Below, piece after piece: positions 63,564 through 64,000 of a DNA stretch of 64,000 bases. Within the stretch, counting starts at the first letter, position 1. Every line of letters starts with the position of its first letter. The DNA comes from Pseudobdellovibrionaceae bacterium. Its GTDB lineage: Bacteria > Bdellovibrionota > Bdellovibrionia > Bdellovibrionales > UBA1609. Made by a program: the position numbers and the translations under genes. The notes below the pieces were generated by a model, which was given only the letters and a program-made list of their open reading frames with translations, ran no database searches and was not told where the DNA came from. Where the stretch lies: the NCBI GenBank assembly GCA_947444305.1, contig CANEZP010000005.1:167771-231770 (forward strand). Direction: 5' to 3'.

Positions 63564-64000
63564 CTAGCGAGCCGTGCCGCCCTGCTCCCGCTCGGGCCAT
63601 TGTTCTGTCGCCTCACGTACGGAGGGGGGCGCGCGCGTCGTCGTGGGCGCGGCGATCGTTGTGACCGGCGTGACCGTCGGCATGGCCGTGGCCAGCGCGG
63701 TCGCCGGCGGAATCGCGTTCGGTAAGGTATTTGGGTAAGCTAAGGCGATATTGAGGTTGGCCAGCGCCCCGGCCGAGCGACACGAAGCGAGCAACGCACC
63801 CGCGGCTTTATTTGAACTCGGTGAACCTGAATTTAGATTCGCGGGTCGTATCTCGTATTCCCCGTGGGCTTCGGAAACCGCCAACAGATTGCGGGTCTGG
63901 CCCGCGATCACGAACTTTTGCCCGCCACGAAAGTCGGGACTACAAAAAACCTTGCTCGCGGGATCTTGACCGCGAAGGCCCCCGACCGCGCCGACGGCGG
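63564..64000 (-). CDS. hypothetical protein, C-terminal part (5' end outside window)
   Basis: The frame stays open to the window edge on this strand. Visible residues contain FCSPDFRGGQKFVIAGQTR and GEYEIRPANL, then a Ser/Ala/Pro/Thr-rich tail (ATAMPTVTPVTTIAAPTTTR). A possible signal or domain lies beyond 64000. No family recognised. Coding status rests on the open frame and composition. Confidence 0.55.
   Translation of the reverse strand, partial: AVGAVGGLRGQDPASKVFCSPDFRGGQKFVIAGQTRNLLAVSEAHGEYEIRPANLNSGSPSSNKAAGALLASCRSAGALANLNIALAYPNTLPNAIPPATALATAMPTVTPVTTIAAPTTTRAPPSVREATEQWPEREQGGTAR

Noticed and set aside
1-64000. tRNA, rRNA, CRISPR array or prophage
   Set aside because: No T-loop GGTTCGANTCC-type sequence in an intergenic region, no regularly spaced repeats of 25-40 bp, and no phage structural or integrase genes were seen.

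Overview
The window carries about 70 protein genes packed tightly on both strands, with no rRNA, tRNA, CRISPR or prophage that I can see. Secreted and lipoprotein-type proteins, a periplasmic-type Cu/Zn superoxide dismutase, proton-translocating transhydrogenase and two short RAYT-type (REP-associated tyrosine transposase) proteins point to a Gram-negative bacterium of moderately high GC. The mix of families (hybrid kinases, DUF885 peptidases, small receiver proteins, many GNATs) fits a free-living or predatory Bdellovibrionota-like organism. That placement is inference, not proof.

Layout. 1-5.7 kb: end of hslO, an AI-2E family exporter, a dienelactone hydrolase, aspartate kinase, and a hybrid histidine kinase with a coupled small gene. 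5.8-16.8 kb: two tandem DUF885 proteins, sodC, a GNAT, an FMN reductase, topoisomerase IB, an FHA protein, DUF1206, and a secreted HExxHxxGxxH protein. 16.9-21.5 kb: a four-gene unit (FMN glutamate-synthase-like protein, MFS exporter, amidoligase, class-I amidotransferase/gamma-glutamyl hydrolase) that looks like a small gamma-glutamyl or amide metabolite pathway; this is the best candidate for an undescribed system. 21.5-23.2 kb: a RAYT locus with a G-poor leader, a hairpin element, and translationally coupled DUF486 and CoA-binding genes.

23.3-32.3 kb: secreted, GNAT and acyltransferase genes, then a trehalose block (otsA with an added membrane sensor, otsB, and a divergent GH15 glycosidase). 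32.4-40.5 kb: a trypsin-like protease, a stand-alone AP2 protein, a thioredoxin/TPR protein, rhomboid protease, L,D-transpeptidase, an Uup-type ABC-F ATPase, a receiver and a YchJ-like protein. 40.5-45.6 kb: a lipoprotein GH37 trehalase with a calcium-loop-like segment, a secreted nuclease, and a second RAYT locus with the same hairpin plus conserved core and an 8-copy 7-bp tandem repeat.

45.6-64 kb: pntAB, small membrane proteins, MAPEG, a RecQ-derived half protein that has lost its ATPase domain, Ohr, a DTW-domain tRNA modifier, TerC/Alx, an NhaR-like LysR regulator whose C-terminal coding tail is duplicated out of frame downstream, htpX, a DEAD-box helicase, a second ABC-F ATPase and proBA.

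Themes are trehalose synthesis and breakdown (OtsA, OtsB, GH15, GH37), envelope maintenance and proteolysis (HtpX, rhomboid, YkuD_2, DUF885), and oxidative or stress defence (SodC, Ohr, Hsp33, Pnt). Starts were chosen from Shine-Dalgarno matches and signal peptides where visible; weakly supported starts are stated in each entry.
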